Of a DNA stretch of 64,000 nucleotides, positions 9,107 to 17,748 are shown piece after piece (position 1 is the stretch's first letter; the number at the start of each line of letters is the position of its first letter). The translations under genes and the position numbers were made by a program. The notes under the pieces are model-generated. The model was not told where the DNA came from. It was given only the letters and a program-made list of their open reading frames with translations, and made no database searches. This stretch comes from Oryzicola mucosus (GTDB lineage: Bacteria; Pseudomonadota; Alphaproteobacteria; Rhizobiales; Rhizobiaceae). Location: positions 372,001 to 436,000 of the forward strand of contig NZ_JACVVX010000001.1 of the NCBI RefSeq assembly GCF_014534685.1. Reading direction: 5' to 3'.

Positions 9107-9586
9107 GTGACAATCCAGGCCCTGCCCGCGGATTTCGACCGCTGGGGCGCGCTGCTGACGCTGATCAGGCGTTCTTTCGCCTATATGGACGGTGTCATCG
9201 ACCCGCCCTCTTCCGCGCATCGTCTGACGCCGGAAATCCTGCGCGACAAGGCGCAAGCAGAGACCTGCCTCATAGCACTTGCCGGCGACCGGCTTGTCGG
9301 CTGCATCTTCGTCGCCAGACGGCAGGACGCTGTCTATGTCGGCAAGCTCGCCGTCGAGGAAAGCGCGCGTGGCCTGGGCATCGGGCGGCTTTTGATGAAT
9401 TCAGCCGAACGCCTCGCGCTGGAGTCGGGCACTCCGATCCTGGAGTTGGAGACCCGCATCGAACTCACCAAAAACCACGCCACCTTCGAGCGGCTTGGCT
9501 TTGCGGAGTTCAAGCGCACCGTGCATCCCGGCTATGACCGGATCACCTCGATCACCTACCGGAAACGGCTTTCCGTCCATCCGTAA
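9107..9586 (+). CDS. GNAT-family N-acetyltransferase
   Basis: Predicted acetyl-CoA-dependent acetyltransferase of unknown substrate. The 159-residue protein has the GNAT fold pattern with the acetyl-CoA-binding motif VGKLAVEESARGLGIGRLL (pattern Q/RxxGxG/A) and the later ELTKNHATFERLGF segment. The start is GTG at 9107, four bases after the moeB stop; the frame remains open into moeB. It ends 13 bases before a convergent dehydrogenase gene. Confidence 0.85.
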   Translation: MTIQALPADFDRWGALLTLIRRSFAYMDGVIDPPSSAHRLTPEILRDKAQAETCLIALAGDRLVGCIFVARRQDAVYVGKLAVEESARGLGIGRLLMNSAERLALESGTPILELETRIELTKNHATFERLGFAEFKRTVHPGYDRITSITYRKRLSVHP

Positions 9587-9599
9587 GTCATGACTTACA

Positions 9600-10601
9600 T
9601 CAATTCCGGAGCGGCAGCACCCGATCCGGTGGGCGGTGTCCGTCGACATGAGCGCGGATGTTGATGATGACCTTCTCACCCATATCGATGCGGCTTTCGA
9701 TGGTGGCCGAGCCCATATGCGGCATCAGCACCACCTTGCCCTTATGCGCCAGCTTGAGCAGCTTCGGGCTCACCGCCGGCTCCTGCTCGAACACGTCGAG
9801 CCCGGCACCGGCGAGCTTGCCGTCCTGCAGCAGCTTGACCAGCGCATCCTCGTCGATGATGTCGCCGCGCGAGGTGTTGACCAGATAGGCCGAGGGTTGC
9901 ATCAGCGCCAGACGCCGGGCCGAGAGCAGATGGAAGGTCGCGGGGGTTGAGGGACAGTTGACCGAGATGATGTCCATGCGGGCGAGCATCTGGTCGAGGC
10001 TTTCCCAATAGGTCGCCTCCAGCTCGTCTTCCACCGCCGGCAGCACGCGGTTGCGGTTGTGGTAATGGATCGACAGTCCGAAGGCTTTGGCGCGGCGTGC
10101 GACCGCCGTGCCGATGCGGCCCATGCCGACGATGCCGAGACGCTTGCCCCAGATGCGGCGGCCCAGCATCCAGGTCGGCGACCAGCCGCCCCATTTGCCG
10201 TCGCCCAGGAGCACGTTGGCGCCTTCCGTCAGACGGCGCGGCACCGAGATGATCAGACCCATGGTCATGTCGGCGGTGTCTTCGGTCAGCACGTTGGGCG
10301 TGTTGGTCACGGTGATGCCGCGCCGGCTGGCGGCGGCGACGTCGATCTTGTCGACGCCATTGCCGAAATTGGCGATCAGCTTCAGCCGCTCGCCGGCCTG
10401 GGCGATCAACGCCTCATCGATCGTGTCGGTGACGGCGGGGACCAGCACGTCGGCCTCCTTGACGGCGGCGACCAGCTCCGGCTGCGTCATCGGGCGGTCT
10501 TCGACATTGAGCCTGGCGTCGAACAACTCGCGCATGCGGGTCTCGACCGGATCCGGAAGCTTGCGCGTTATGATGACGAGAGGCTTCTTCTTGCCGGCCA
10601 T
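9600..10601 (-). CDS. D-isomer-specific 2-hydroxyacid dehydrogenase (glyoxylate/hydroxypyruvate reductase-like)
   Basis: NAD(P)-dependent reduction of a 2-keto acid such as glyoxylate or hydroxypyruvate. The 333-residue protein has the Rossmann motif GIVGMGRIGTAVA, the substrate-binding Arg in VNTSRGDIIDE, the catalytic Glu in GLDVFEQEP and the catalytic His in LMPHMGSAT. Length is normal. The gene stands alone on the minus strand. GyaR/GhrA-type activity is the best guess, and phosphoglycerate dehydrogenase is excluded by the lack of an ACT domain. Confidence 0.9.
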   Translation of the reverse strand: MAGKKKPLVIITRKLPDPVETRMRELFDARLNVEDRPMTQPELVAAVKEADVLVPAVTDTIDEALIAQAGERLKLIANFGNGVDKIDVAAASRRGITVTNTPNVLTEDTADMTMGLIISVPRRLTEGANVLLGDGKWGGWSPTWMLGRRIWGKRLGIVGMGRIGTAVARRAKAFGLSIHYHNRNRVLPAVEDELEATYWESLDQMLARMDIISVNCPSTPATFHLLSARRLALMQPSAYLVNTSRGDIIDEDALVKLLQDGKLAGAGLDVFEQEPAVSPKLLKLAHKGKVVLMPHMGSATIESRIDMGEKVIINIRAHVDGHRPPDRVLPLRN

Positions 10602-10761
10602 TGTTTCCTCACCCAGCTTCTTGTTGAGACCTCTTTAACCAAGATCGGCGAAACTGGAAATCCATCTGGAGCGGGATACTGTGTATCAAGCGCCGTTCCG
10701 GAAGACAAAGAAAAAGGGGCGCCCGGGGCTCGCGGGCGCAACGCTCAGCAGAGGTACGACA

Positions 10762-11325
10762 GTGTCTGGTTCCGCGTCGCTTCGTCTGGCAATTGGCGCC
10801 GTGCTGATGAGTGCGGCCGTTCTGTTTCCGCAATCGACCACGTTCACGATTGCCGCTTCCGCGCAAGGCGCGGTGACGCTCGGACCGAGCGGGCTGCCAC
10901 TGCCGCGCTTCGTCAGCCTCAAATCCGGCCGCGTCAATTCACGGATCGGGCCTGGCCTGGGCTACTCGGTGGACTGGATGTATATGAAATCCGGCCTGCC
11001 GATGGAGATCATCCAGGAGTACGACAATTGGCGCCGGGTGCGCGATGCCGATGGCGCGGAGGGCTGGATCAACCAGTCGCTACTGTCGGGCAAGCGCACC
11101 GCCATCGTGGCGCCCTGGCAGCGCGGCAAGGAGACGCAGGTCCAACTGCTCGCCTCGGGCGACAAGGATGCACGGGTTATCGCTATGGTCGAACCCGGTG
11201 CGATCGGCACGATCCGCGTCTGCAACGGCCAGTGGTGCGAAATGACCTTCGACGGACGCAACCGCGGCTGGATCAGCCAGTCGCTGGTCTGGGGCGCCTA
11301 TCCCGGCGAGACCATCGAGGATTGA
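10762..11325 (+). CDS. Secreted SH3-domain protein
   Basis: Predicted periplasmic protein with two bacterial SH3-like (DUF1058-type) modules: RVNSRIGPGLGYSVDWMYM... with GWINQSLLSG, then VCNGQWCEMTFDGRNRGWIS. Such domains often bind cell-wall peptides. The GTG at 10762 has a good AGAGGT site and puts a signal peptide (LAIGAVLMSAAVLF...ASA) at the N-terminus, giving 187 residues. An upstream GTG at 10681 would add a charged extension. The two Cys of VCNGQWC could form a disulfide. It converges with irr. Confidence 0.8.
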   Translation: MSGSASLRLAIGAVLMSAAVLFPQSTTFTIAASAQGAVTLGPSGLPLPRFVSLKSGRVNSRIGPGLGYSVDWMYMKSGLPMEIIQEYDNWRRVRDADGAEGWINQSLLSGKRTAIVAPWQRGKETQVQLLASGDKDARVIAMVEPGAIGTIRVCNGQWCEMTFDGRNRGWISQSLVWGAYPGETIED

Positions 11326-11341
11326 GGGATGCGGGCAGTGG

Positions 11342-11746
11342 TCAGCTGCAGCGCTTGGGGCGAAGGCGGATGACCACGTCGACATTGGCGATCTCCATGC
11401 CCTCGGGAGGCTCGGGGAGATTGACGACGCTCACCGGACCCGATTCGATATCGAAAATGCGGTTTTCGCCTTCGATATAGAAATGGTGGTGGTCGGACGT
11501 GTTGGTGTCGAAATAGGTCTTTGCACCCTCGACCGCCAGAATGCGCAGAAGGCCGACTTCGGTGAACTGGTGCAGCGCGTTGTAAACGGTGGCCAGCGAC
11601 ACCGGAACCCCAGCAACCAGGGCTTCCTCGTGCAGCTCCTCCGCCGAAAAATGCCGGTCGCCCTTGGCGAACAGCAGTTCGGCCAGCGCAATGCGCTGCC
11701 GCGTCGGCCTGAGGCCGGCATCGCGCACGCGGGTTTCGACAGACAT
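11342..11746 (-). CDS. irr: Iron response regulator Irr (Fur family)
   Basis: Fur-superfamily transcription regulator that in rhizobia controls haem synthesis and iron uptake and is sensitive to haem. The 134-residue protein contains the winged helix (LRPTRQRIALAELLFAKGDRH), the recognition helix region PVSLATVYNALHQF and the histidine cluster TSDHHHF associated with haem/metal binding. The ATG at 11746 is preferred: the frame is open to 11884, but the probable -10 box (11846-11851) lies within that extension. It is divergent from fabA. Confidence 0.92.
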   Translation of the reverse strand: MSVETRVRDAGLRPTRQRIALAELLFAKGDRHFSAEELHEEALVAGVPVSLATVYNALHQFTEVGLLRILAVEGAKTYFDTNTSDHHHFYIEGENRIFDIESGPVSVVNLPEPPEGMEIANVDVVIRLRPKRCS

Positions 11747-11845
11747 TTTTTCCACTCGGAAGCTCAACGGCGCCCCAATCGACAGCTCGAAAGTTTCAGC
11801 GGCAAAACCGGCAATGCCGACAAAACCAACCGATTTCTCCGTTTT

Positions 11846-11874
11846 CATATATTCTGTCCCACAGTCGCGATCAA
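11846..11874 (-). promoter_or_regulatory. Likely promoter of irr
   Basis: On the minus strand TTGATC (11874-11869), a 17-base spacer and TATATG (11851-11846) fit a sigma-70 promoter. Transcription would start near 11840, giving a leader of roughly 90 bases before the ATG at 11746. Confidence 0.5.
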
Positions 11875-12005
11875 TAGCGCGCATTGACCCGGGAAAGCCG
11901 GCAGGCTAAGCGCAGACGACGGTTCAGGTCCGGCAGGGCTTGTGCTAGAAGAGATCAGCAGCGCGGTGGGACCAACCGCCGCAGCCGAAACGGGGAAGAC
12001 GTTAT

Positions 12006-12524
12006 ATGGTGGAGCAGAAATCCAGCTACGACTACGAAGAGTTGCTGGCCTGTGCACGCGGTGAATTGTTCGGAGCGGGCAATGCCCAGCTCCCTTATCC
12101 GCCCATGCTGATGTTCAACCGCATTACCGAACTCAGCGAAACCGGCGGCGAATTCGGCAAGGGCTTCATTCGCGCCGAACTCGATATCCACCGCGACCTC
12201 TGGTTCTTCCCCTGCCATTTCATCCGCGATCCGGTAATGCCGGGCTGCCTCGGGCTCGACGCGCTGTGGCAGTTGACGGGGTTCTATCTCGGCTGGCTGG
12301 GCGAACCCGGCAAGGGCCGTGCGCTGTCGACCGGCGAGGTCAAGTTCACCGGCATGGTGACCCCGGCCAACAAGAAGGTTGAATACGGCGTCGACTTCAA
12401 GCGCGTCATGCGCGGCCGCCTGGTGCTGGGCATCGGCGACGGCTGGCTAAAAGCCGACGGCGAAACCATATACAAGGCGACCGACCTGCGTGTCGGGCTG
12501 TTCAAGGAAGCTCAGGCGGCTTAG
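12006..12524 (+). CDS. fabA: 3-hydroxydecanoyl-ACP dehydratase/isomerase FabA
   Basis: Introduces the double bond of unsaturated fatty acids by dehydrating 3-hydroxydecanoyl-ACP and isomerising trans-2 to cis-3-decenoyl-ACP. The 172-residue protein has the hot-dog-fold active site [20 protein letters not shown] with the catalytic His and, in the next helix, Asp. Length matches the family. It is the first gene of fabA-fabB-fabI, ends 29 bases before fabB, and is divergent from irr. Confidence 0.98.
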   Translation: MVEQKSSYDYEELLACARGELFGAGNAQLPYPPMLMFNRITELSETGGEFGKGFIRAELDIHRDLWFFPCHFIRDPVMPGCLGLDALWQLTGFYLGWLGEPGKGRALSTGEVKFTGMVTPANKKVEYGVDFKRVMRGRLVLGIGDGWLKADGETIYKATDLRVGLFKEAQAA

Positions 12525-12553
12525 CCGCCGGGCGATTTCTGAAAGGAAAGCGA

Positions 12554-13774
12554 ATGAGACGGGTCGTCGTAACTGGCCTTGGCATCGTATCGTCCATCGG
12601 CAACAACGCCGATGAAGTGCAAGCCTCCCTGCGCGACGCAAAGTCCGGGATCAGCTTTTCGGACTCCTTCGCCGAGCACGGTTTCAAGTGCCAGGTGTGG
12701 GGCGCGCCCACCATCGACACCACCGAACTGGTCGACCGCCGCGCCGCGCGCTTCCTGTCACAGGGCGGCATGTGGAACCACGTCGCCATGAAGCAGGCCA
12801 TCGCCGACAGCGGGCTTGAAGAAAGCGACATCTCCGGCAATGAACGCACCGGCATCATCATGGGCTCGGGCGGCCCATCCACCCGCACCATCGTGGAAGC
12901 GGCGGAAACGACGCTGAAGAACACCAGCCCCAAGCGCATCGGGCCGTTCGCGGTGCCGAAGGCGATGTCTTCGACGGCATCCGCTACGCTGGCGACATGG
13001 TTCAAGATCCACGGCGTCAACTACTCGATCTCGTCGGCCTGCTCGACATCGGCGCACTGCATCGGCAATGCGGCTGAGATGATCCAGTGGGGCAAGCAGG
13101 ACATCATGTTCGCCGGCGGCCACGAGGATCTCGACTGGACGATGTCGAACCTGTTCGACGCCATGGGCGCGATGTCGTCCAAATATAACGACCGTGCCGC
13201 CGTGGCTTCGCGGGCCTATGACGTCAACCGCGATGGCTTCGTCATCGCCGGCGGCGCGGGCGTGCTTGTGCTTGAAGAACTCGAACATGCCAAGGCGCGC
13301 GGCGCCAAGATCTATGCCGAACTGGTCGGCTATGGCGCGACCTCCGACGGCTACGACATGGTAGCGCCCTCAGGCGAAGGCGCCATACGCTGCATGAAGC
13401 AGGCCATGGCCACTGTGAAGGGCGATGTCGACTACATCAACACCCACGGCACCTCGACCCCTGTCGGCGACAGCAAGGAAATGGGCGCCATCCGCGAGAC
13501 CTTCGACGCCAAGATCCCGAACATCACCTCGACCAAATCGCTGACCGGCCACTCGCTGGGGGCCGCGGGCGTGCAGGAGGCGATCTACTCGATCCTGCAG
13601 ATGCAGGGCGGCTTCATCGGCGAAAGCGCTCATATCGAAGAGCTCGACCCCGAATTCGACGGCATGCCGATCGTGCGCGAGCGCATCGACAACGCCAAGA
13701 TCGATACCGTGCTGTCGAACTCCTTCGGCTTCGGCGGCACCAACGCGACGCTGGTCTTCCAGCGTCTGTCATAA
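12554..13774 (+). CDS. fabB: 3-oxoacyl-ACP synthase I FabB
   Basis: Condensing enzyme that elongates the cis-3-decenoyl-ACP made by FabA. The 406-residue thiolase-fold protein has the active-site Cys163 in [12 protein letters not shown] and the two catalytic His in [11 protein letters not shown] and [11 protein letters not shown]. An AAAGGA site precedes the ATG. It sits between fabA and fabI in one transcript, which is the standard unsaturated fatty acid set of rhizobia. Confidence 0.98.
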   Translation: MRRVVVTGLGIVSSIGNNADEVQASLRDAKSGISFSDSFAEHGFKCQVWGAPTIDTTELVDRRAARFLSQGGMWNHVAMKQAIADSGLEESDISGNERTGIIMGSGGPSTRTIVEAAETTLKNTSPKRIGPFAVPKAMSSTASATLATWFKIHGVNYSISSACSTSAHCIGNAAEMIQWGKQDIMFAGGHEDLDWTMSNLFDAMGAMSSKYNDRAAVASRAYDVNRDGFVIAGGAGVLVLEELEHAKARGAKIYAELVGYGATSDGYDMVAPSGEGAIRCMKQAMATVKGDVDYINTHGTSTPVGDSKEMGAIRETFDAKIPNITSTKSLTGHSLGAAGVQEAIYSILQMQGGFIGESAHIEELDPEFDGMPIVRERIDNAKIDTVLSNSFGFGGTNATLVFQRLS

Positions 13775-13788
13775 CGAGGACATCCACC

Positions 13789-14595
13789 ATGACCGGACTG
13801 ATGCAGGGCAAGCGCGGCCTGATCATGGGCGTTGCCAACGACCATTCGATCGCCTGGGGCATCGCGCAGAAGCTGGCCGAGCAGGGCGCTGAACTGGCCT
13901 TCTCCTATCAGGGCGAAGCATTCGGACGCCGGGTGAAGCCGCTGGCCGAAAAAGTCGGCGCATCGCTGCTGGTGCCCTGCGACGTGGAAGACAGCGCCTC
14001 GGTGGCCGCTACCTTCGACAGGCTGGGCGAGGAATGGGGTGGGCTCGATTTCGTCGTCCACGCCATCGGCTTCTCCGACAAGAACGAGTTGAAGGGGCTG
14101 TACGCCGACACCAGCAAGGACAACTTCGTCCGCACCATGGTGATCTCGTGCTACTCCTTCACGGAGATCGCACGGCACGCCGCCAAGCTGATGAACGACG
14201 GCGGCTCGCTGTTGACCTTGACCTATGCCGGCTCGGTCAGCGTGATGCCGAACTACAACGTCATGGGCGTGGCAAAGGCGGGGCTTGAGGCGAGCGTGCG
14301 CTATCTCGCCAATGATTTCGGCCCGCGCGGCATCCGCGTCAACGCCATCTCGGCGGGTCCGGTGCGGACTTTGGCCGGCGCCGGCATTGCGGACGCGCGC
14401 TACATGTTCTCCTACCAGCAGCGCAATTCGCCGCTGCGCCGCACCGTCACGCTCGGCGAAGTCGGCGGCTCGGCGCTGTACCTGCTGTCCGACCTGTCAT
14501 CGGGCGTCACCGGCGAAATCCACTATGTCGATTCAGGCTACAACATCGTCTCGATGCCGACGCTGGAAGAACTGAAGAAGACCGACAAGGAATAA
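13789..14595 (+). CDS. fabI: Enoyl-ACP reductase FabI
   Basis: NADH-dependent reductase for the last step of each fatty acid elongation round, and the usual target of triclosan-type inhibitors. The 268-residue short-chain dehydrogenase has the FabI-type cofactor motif GVANDHSIAWGIA and the active-site Tyr-x6-Lys in YNVMGVAKAG. Rhizobia often carry two FabI copies; whether this is the main one cannot be seen here. It ends the fabABI operon, six bases before a strong terminator. Confidence 0.96.
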   Translation: MTGLMQGKRGLIMGVANDHSIAWGIAQKLAEQGAELAFSYQGEAFGRRVKPLAEKVGASLLVPCDVEDSASVAATFDRLGEEWGGLDFVVHAIGFSDKNELKGLYADTSKDNFVRTMVISCYSFTEIARHAAKLMNDGGSLLTLTYAGSVSVMPNYNVMGVAKAGLEASVRYLANDFGPRGIRVNAISAGPVRTLAGAGIADARYMFSYQQRNSPLRRTVTLGEVGGSALYLLSDLSSGVTGEIHYVDSGYNIVSMPTLEELKKTDKE

Positions 14596-14600
14596 ACGAC

Positions 14601-14626
14601 AAGGCCGGCGCAAGCCGGCTTTTTTT
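14601..14626 (+). terminator. Rho-independent terminator of fabA-fabB-fabI
   Basis: AAGGCCGGC (14601-14609) pairs with GCCGGCTTT (14614-14622), with one G-T pair, around a GCAA tetraloop, followed by a T-run to 14626. Confidence 0.92.
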
Positions 14627-14641
14627 AAGGGCGGCTAGTTT

Positions 14642-16378
14642 ATGAGCATCGAAGCGCTGGCTGGCCGTCGCCCGATTTCAGGCAACACCGCCTCCTCCTC
14701 TGATCGGGAAGCAGGCATCGAGCGGCATCCGCTTTGGGTTTGCTTTTGCCTCTTTCTCGCGACGGTCGCCTTCAAGATTTTCTACTTCAAGGGGATCAGC
14801 TACGGCCCGATCATCTTTGGCGACGAAAAGCTCTACCGCGATTTCGCGCGAGGCCTGTTCGATCTCCAAGGATATGCAAGCGGCCAATATCCGCCACTCT
14901 ACCCGCTTCTGATTTCCCCGTCCTTTCTATTCGGCGCAAAATACTATGACGCCGCCATCGTCCTGAACTGCTTCTACAGTTCCAGTATCGTCTTTCCGAC
15001 CTTCCTGATTGCAAAGCTGTTTATGGATGCGCGAAGCAGCCTTCTCTGCGCTGCGTTTGCGCTGACGATGCCGTTCAATTTTTTCTTCCCCCGCGCTCTG
15101 ATGAGCGAAAACATCTTCCTGCCGCTCCTGCTGTTTTCGTTTTATTTTGCGGTTCGCAAACCGAGCAGCAAGCTGGTCCTTTGGGACACGCTGACCGCGG
15201 TTTCCCTTGCGGCGCTGTATCTGACCAGGCATATTTCGCTTGCCATAGTGCCCGCGCTTCTCGCGCTCTGGTGCATCACCAATTTTCAGCGCAACAAGCT
15301 TTTCGTTTTTCGGCTTGTCTATGTCATCCTGATCGCTTGCGCAGCTTATGCGCCGTGGGTCGTCATGGGTCTTTCCAAAGACGTGGCGCTGAACAAAATC
15401 TTCGGCTTCGGCATTGCCAGCCGGTCAAACCCCGAACAAAAGACTTTGGTAAGGCTCGGCTTCTGGCTGTTCATATACTACGGCTATTTCGTCGTGATTA
15501 CGGCTCCAGTGTTTCACCTGCTCTGGGCCGGCACTGTTCAGGTCTGCCGCAATCTAAGCTTCGAGAACATCCACAAAAACCGGCTGATCGTCGGCGCTTT
15601 CCTGGTCACCTTCGCAGCAATGGCAGCGGCGACGCGTCACTCCTGGAACGCCTACTACAACTTCCCTGCCCCCATGAGAATGATGGGGCGCTACATCATG
15701 TTTTCGCCGGTGATTTTCTTCATCGTGTCGATGTATGTCGCGAATTCCGAGATCTATTCGCGGAAGAATTTCGGAAAAGCAGCCTTCATTTCACTGTGGC
15801 TGATTTCCCTGCTGACCATCTTTCTTTTTTATACCGTTTTTTACGAGAGTCTTATTCTCCCGATAGGCGAAAACTTCTTCGGCGTCAGGATCGCCATCGA
15901 CGGCTACAAGATCCTGTTTCATCCAGAATTGTGGCTGCTGACCGTCATCGCCATCATGTCAGTCAGCGCAAAGATGCTGTGGGACCACAGATCCGGAGCA
16001 CTGCTGGTCATTTTTTTGGGCTTTGTTTTTATCAATCTGTGGGGGATTCAGCGGCATGAACAGGAGTTGAGTGTCTCGCGCATTTATTCAATCCCGGCCC
16101 GCGCGCTCTACGACCTTGCCAGCGAACAAGGGAAGGCTCGCAGGTTTCAACTCTTCGTGGCCGACAGCGAAGCTATCGACCCCACAGGCTTCAAGCAGAG
16201 ATTTTCATTCTGGGGATTGCCTGGAACCGCACTCCCCTTGTCGGACCTGAAGACAGATACGACACCCGGCACGAAATATGTTCTCGTTCCGGCCAGCGAG
16301 CGAACCGACTATCGAAAGGCGAAAGAGATCGTTCGCTATGAGGCGCTGGGCAAGGAATTTACGCTTCTGCGCCTGTGA
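14642..16378 (+). CDS. GT-C-type membrane glycosyltransferase (ArnT/GT39-like), substrate unknown
   Basis: The 578-residue integral membrane protein has about ten or more hydrophobic segments and a soluble C-terminal tail of about 80 residues. After the first membrane segment comes FGDEKLYRDFARGLF, resembling the acidic D-E motif in the first periplasmic loop of lipid-linked-sugar glycosyltransferases (GT39/GT83 families). A sugar-transfer reaction using a polyprenyl donor is therefore likely, but the acceptor is unknown. An AAGGG site precedes the ATG. It stands alone between the fabI terminator and a convergent methyltransferase gene. It looks visibly richer in A/T, with more TTT/AAA codons, than its neighbours, which suggests horizontal acquisition. 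Confidence 0.75.
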   Translation: MSIEALAGRRPISGNTASSSDREAGIERHPLWVCFCLFLATVAFKIFYFKGISYGPIIFGDEKLYRDFARGLFDLQGYASGQYPPLYPLLISPSFLFGAKYYDAAIVLNCFYSSSIVFPTFLIAKLFMDARSSLLCAAFALTMPFNFFFPRALMSENIFLPLLLFSFYFAVRKPSSKLVLWDTLTAVSLAALYLTRHISLAIVPALLALWCITNFQRNKLFVFRLVYVILIACAAYAPWVVMGLSKDVALNKIFGFGIASRSNPEQKTLVRLGFWLFIYYGYFVVITAPVFHLLWAGTVQVCRNLSFENIHKNRLIVGAFLVTFAAMAAATRHSWNAYYNFPAPMRMMGRYIMFSPVIFFIVSMYVANSEIYSRKNFGKAAFISLWLISLLTIFLFYTVFYESLILPIGENFFGVRIAIDGYKILFHPELWLLTVIAIMSVSAKMLWDHRSGALLVIFLGFVFINLWGIQRHEQELSVSRIYSIPARALYDLASEQGKARRFQLFVADSEAIDPTGFKQRFSFWGLPGTALPLSDLKTDTTPGTKYVLVPASERTDYRKAKEIVRYEALGKEFTLLRL

Positions 16379-16410
16379 CGAGGCAATGCTTGGAGTATCG
16401 CCCCTTCGGC

Positions 16411-17430
16411 TCACCGCTTCGCGGCGTAGATCCTGAAGGCGCCGTCTGAACCAATCTCGGTTGCAGATGAGAAGGATGCTTCGAGCACCGGAAGATAGGG
16501 CAGTTGCCGGTTGGCGACCATCAGCAGGCGGCCGCCAGGCTTGAGCGCCGCCGATGCCGCCTTGATCATGCCCTGGCCTATGGCCGGATCGGCTGCGGCA
16601 CCGCCCTGGTGATAGGGCGGGTTCATGACGATGAGATCGTATTGCCGGGCGACCGGATCTTTCAGCAGGTCCTGCCAAAAGAAACGCGGCTCGATGCCTT
16701 CTACGGCGAGGTTGCGCCGCGCGGCCTCGAGCGCTGCGAAATCGGCTTCGTAGAGGTCAAGCTTGGTGAGCCCTTTGGCACGCGTGGCGATCTCGGCGGC
16801 GAGATAGCCCCACCCGGCGCAGAAATCGGCGGCTGCACCCTTGATCTCGGGCGGCAGATGCTGGGCCAAAAGGCGCGATCCCTGATCGACCCGATCATGC
16901 GAAAACATGCCGGGTGCGGTGTGAAAACGGCCGTCCACCAGAGGTTCCGGGTTTTCCGAGCGCAGGGTTTGCGCAGCCGCTTCTGCTTCGGGCGTCTGGC
17001 GGAACCAGAAGACGATACCGTGATGCTTCGGCAGAGCCTCGTCGATGGAGAGTAGATTGCCCAGCCGCTTGCGCAGGCTGGCGATGCCGTCTTCCTTGCC
17101 GCCGGCAACGAGGATCAGCCCACCGGGCAGCGTACGCTCGATGGCTTCGGCGATGTCGAGTTCGTTGCGGCCGCGGTGACGGCCGATGAGGATCAGAGAG
17201 TGGTCGTAGCCGTCGCCCTCAGGCAATGGCGCGACGGTGCGGCGCGCGGTCTCCAGCGCTTGTACCTCAGGCCGAAAGCCCTGAACCAGCGTCAGCGCCG
17301 CTTCGAAGCCCTCGGGCAGGCGGAAACCGGCCTCGGCGTTGAGGAACAGCGCGCGGGTGTGCTTGGCGGGAGCGTCGAGCGCGCCGGATTCAAAGGGATG
17401 AAACAGGGTTTTGAGGGCATCGCGGGGCAT
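16411..17430 (-). CDS. RsmC/RlmG-like class I SAM-dependent methyltransferase
   Basis: Probable rRNA guanine-N2 methyltransferase. The 339-residue protein has a degenerate N-terminal half and a C-terminal catalytic half with the SAM-binding segment AADFCAGWGYLAAEIA and the base-methylation motif MNPPYHQGG, both typical of RsmC (16S rRNA m2G1207). The ATG at 17430 starts MPRDALKTLFHPFE; a longer frame to 17514 runs into the neighbouring repeat. It is convergent with the glycosyltransferase gene. Specificity between RsmC and RlmG is not decidable by eye. Confidence 0.82.
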   Translation of the reverse strand: MPRDALKTLFHPFESGALDAPAKHTRALFLNAEAGFRLPEGFEAALTLVQGFRPEVQALETARRTVAPLPEGDGYDHSLILIGRHRGRNELDIAEAIERTLPGGLILVAGGKEDGIASLRKRLGNLLSIDEALPKHHGIVFWFRQTPEAEAAAQTLRSENPEPLVDGRFHTAPGMFSHDRVDQGSRLLAQHLPPEIKGAAADFCAGWGYLAAEIATRAKGLTKLDLYEADFAALEAARRNLAVEGIEPRFFWQDLLKDPVARQYDLIVMNPPYHQGGAAADPAIGQGMIKAASAALKPGGRLLMVANRQLPYLPVLEASFSSATEIGSDGAFRIYAAKR

Positions 17431-17469
17431 AGCTTTTCCATGTGCAAAGCGAACAGCCTGCCACAACCT

Positions 17470-17681
17470 TCCTTCTCTCCTTGCGGGAGAAGGTGGCCGA
17501 GCCAAGCGAAGCATTGGCGAGGTCGGATGAGGGGTGCTGGACGAAGCTCGACCGCTATCGGGTCCGACTATCTTGCGTCATCAGCCCCTCATTCCTTGCA
17601 ACACCCCTCATCCGTCGCCTTATCTCGATCTTGCTGCGCAAGCCCGAAGGCGACACCTTCTCCCGCAAGGGGAGAAGGAAG
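17470..17681. repeat. Nested foldback intergenic repeat (about 210 bases)
   Basis: Outer arms: a segment around 17470-17495 containing CTTGCGGGAGAAGGTG is inverted at about 17654-17681 as CACCTTCTCCCGCAAG. Inner arms: GGATGAGGGGTG (17525-17536) is inverted perfectly as CACCCCTCATCC (17602-17613). The whole segment can fold on itself and fills the gap between the methyltransferase gene and the pnp terminator. Elements of this style are common between genes in Mesorhizobium-like genomes. No transposase is present. Nothing else is seen in the 318-base gap. Confidence 0.8.
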
Positions 17682-17689
17682 AGGCGTTG

Positions 17690-17725
17690 CATAAAAGAAA
17701 ACGGGCGCAGCCACGCCGCGCCCGT
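17690..17725 (-). terminator. Rho-independent terminator of pnp
   Basis: On the minus strand ACGGGCGC (17725-17718) pairs with GCGCCCGT (17708-17701) around nine bases, followed by TTTCTTTTAT. It lies 24 bases after the pnp stop and abuts the foldback repeat. Confidence 0.85.
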
Positions 17726-17748
17726 CTTCAATCAATCAGACACAAGAC

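Noticed and set aside
11747-11884. A 46-residue N-terminal extension of Irr
   Set aside because: A probable -10 promoter element lies inside it, and the remaining 134 residues match the normal Irr length.
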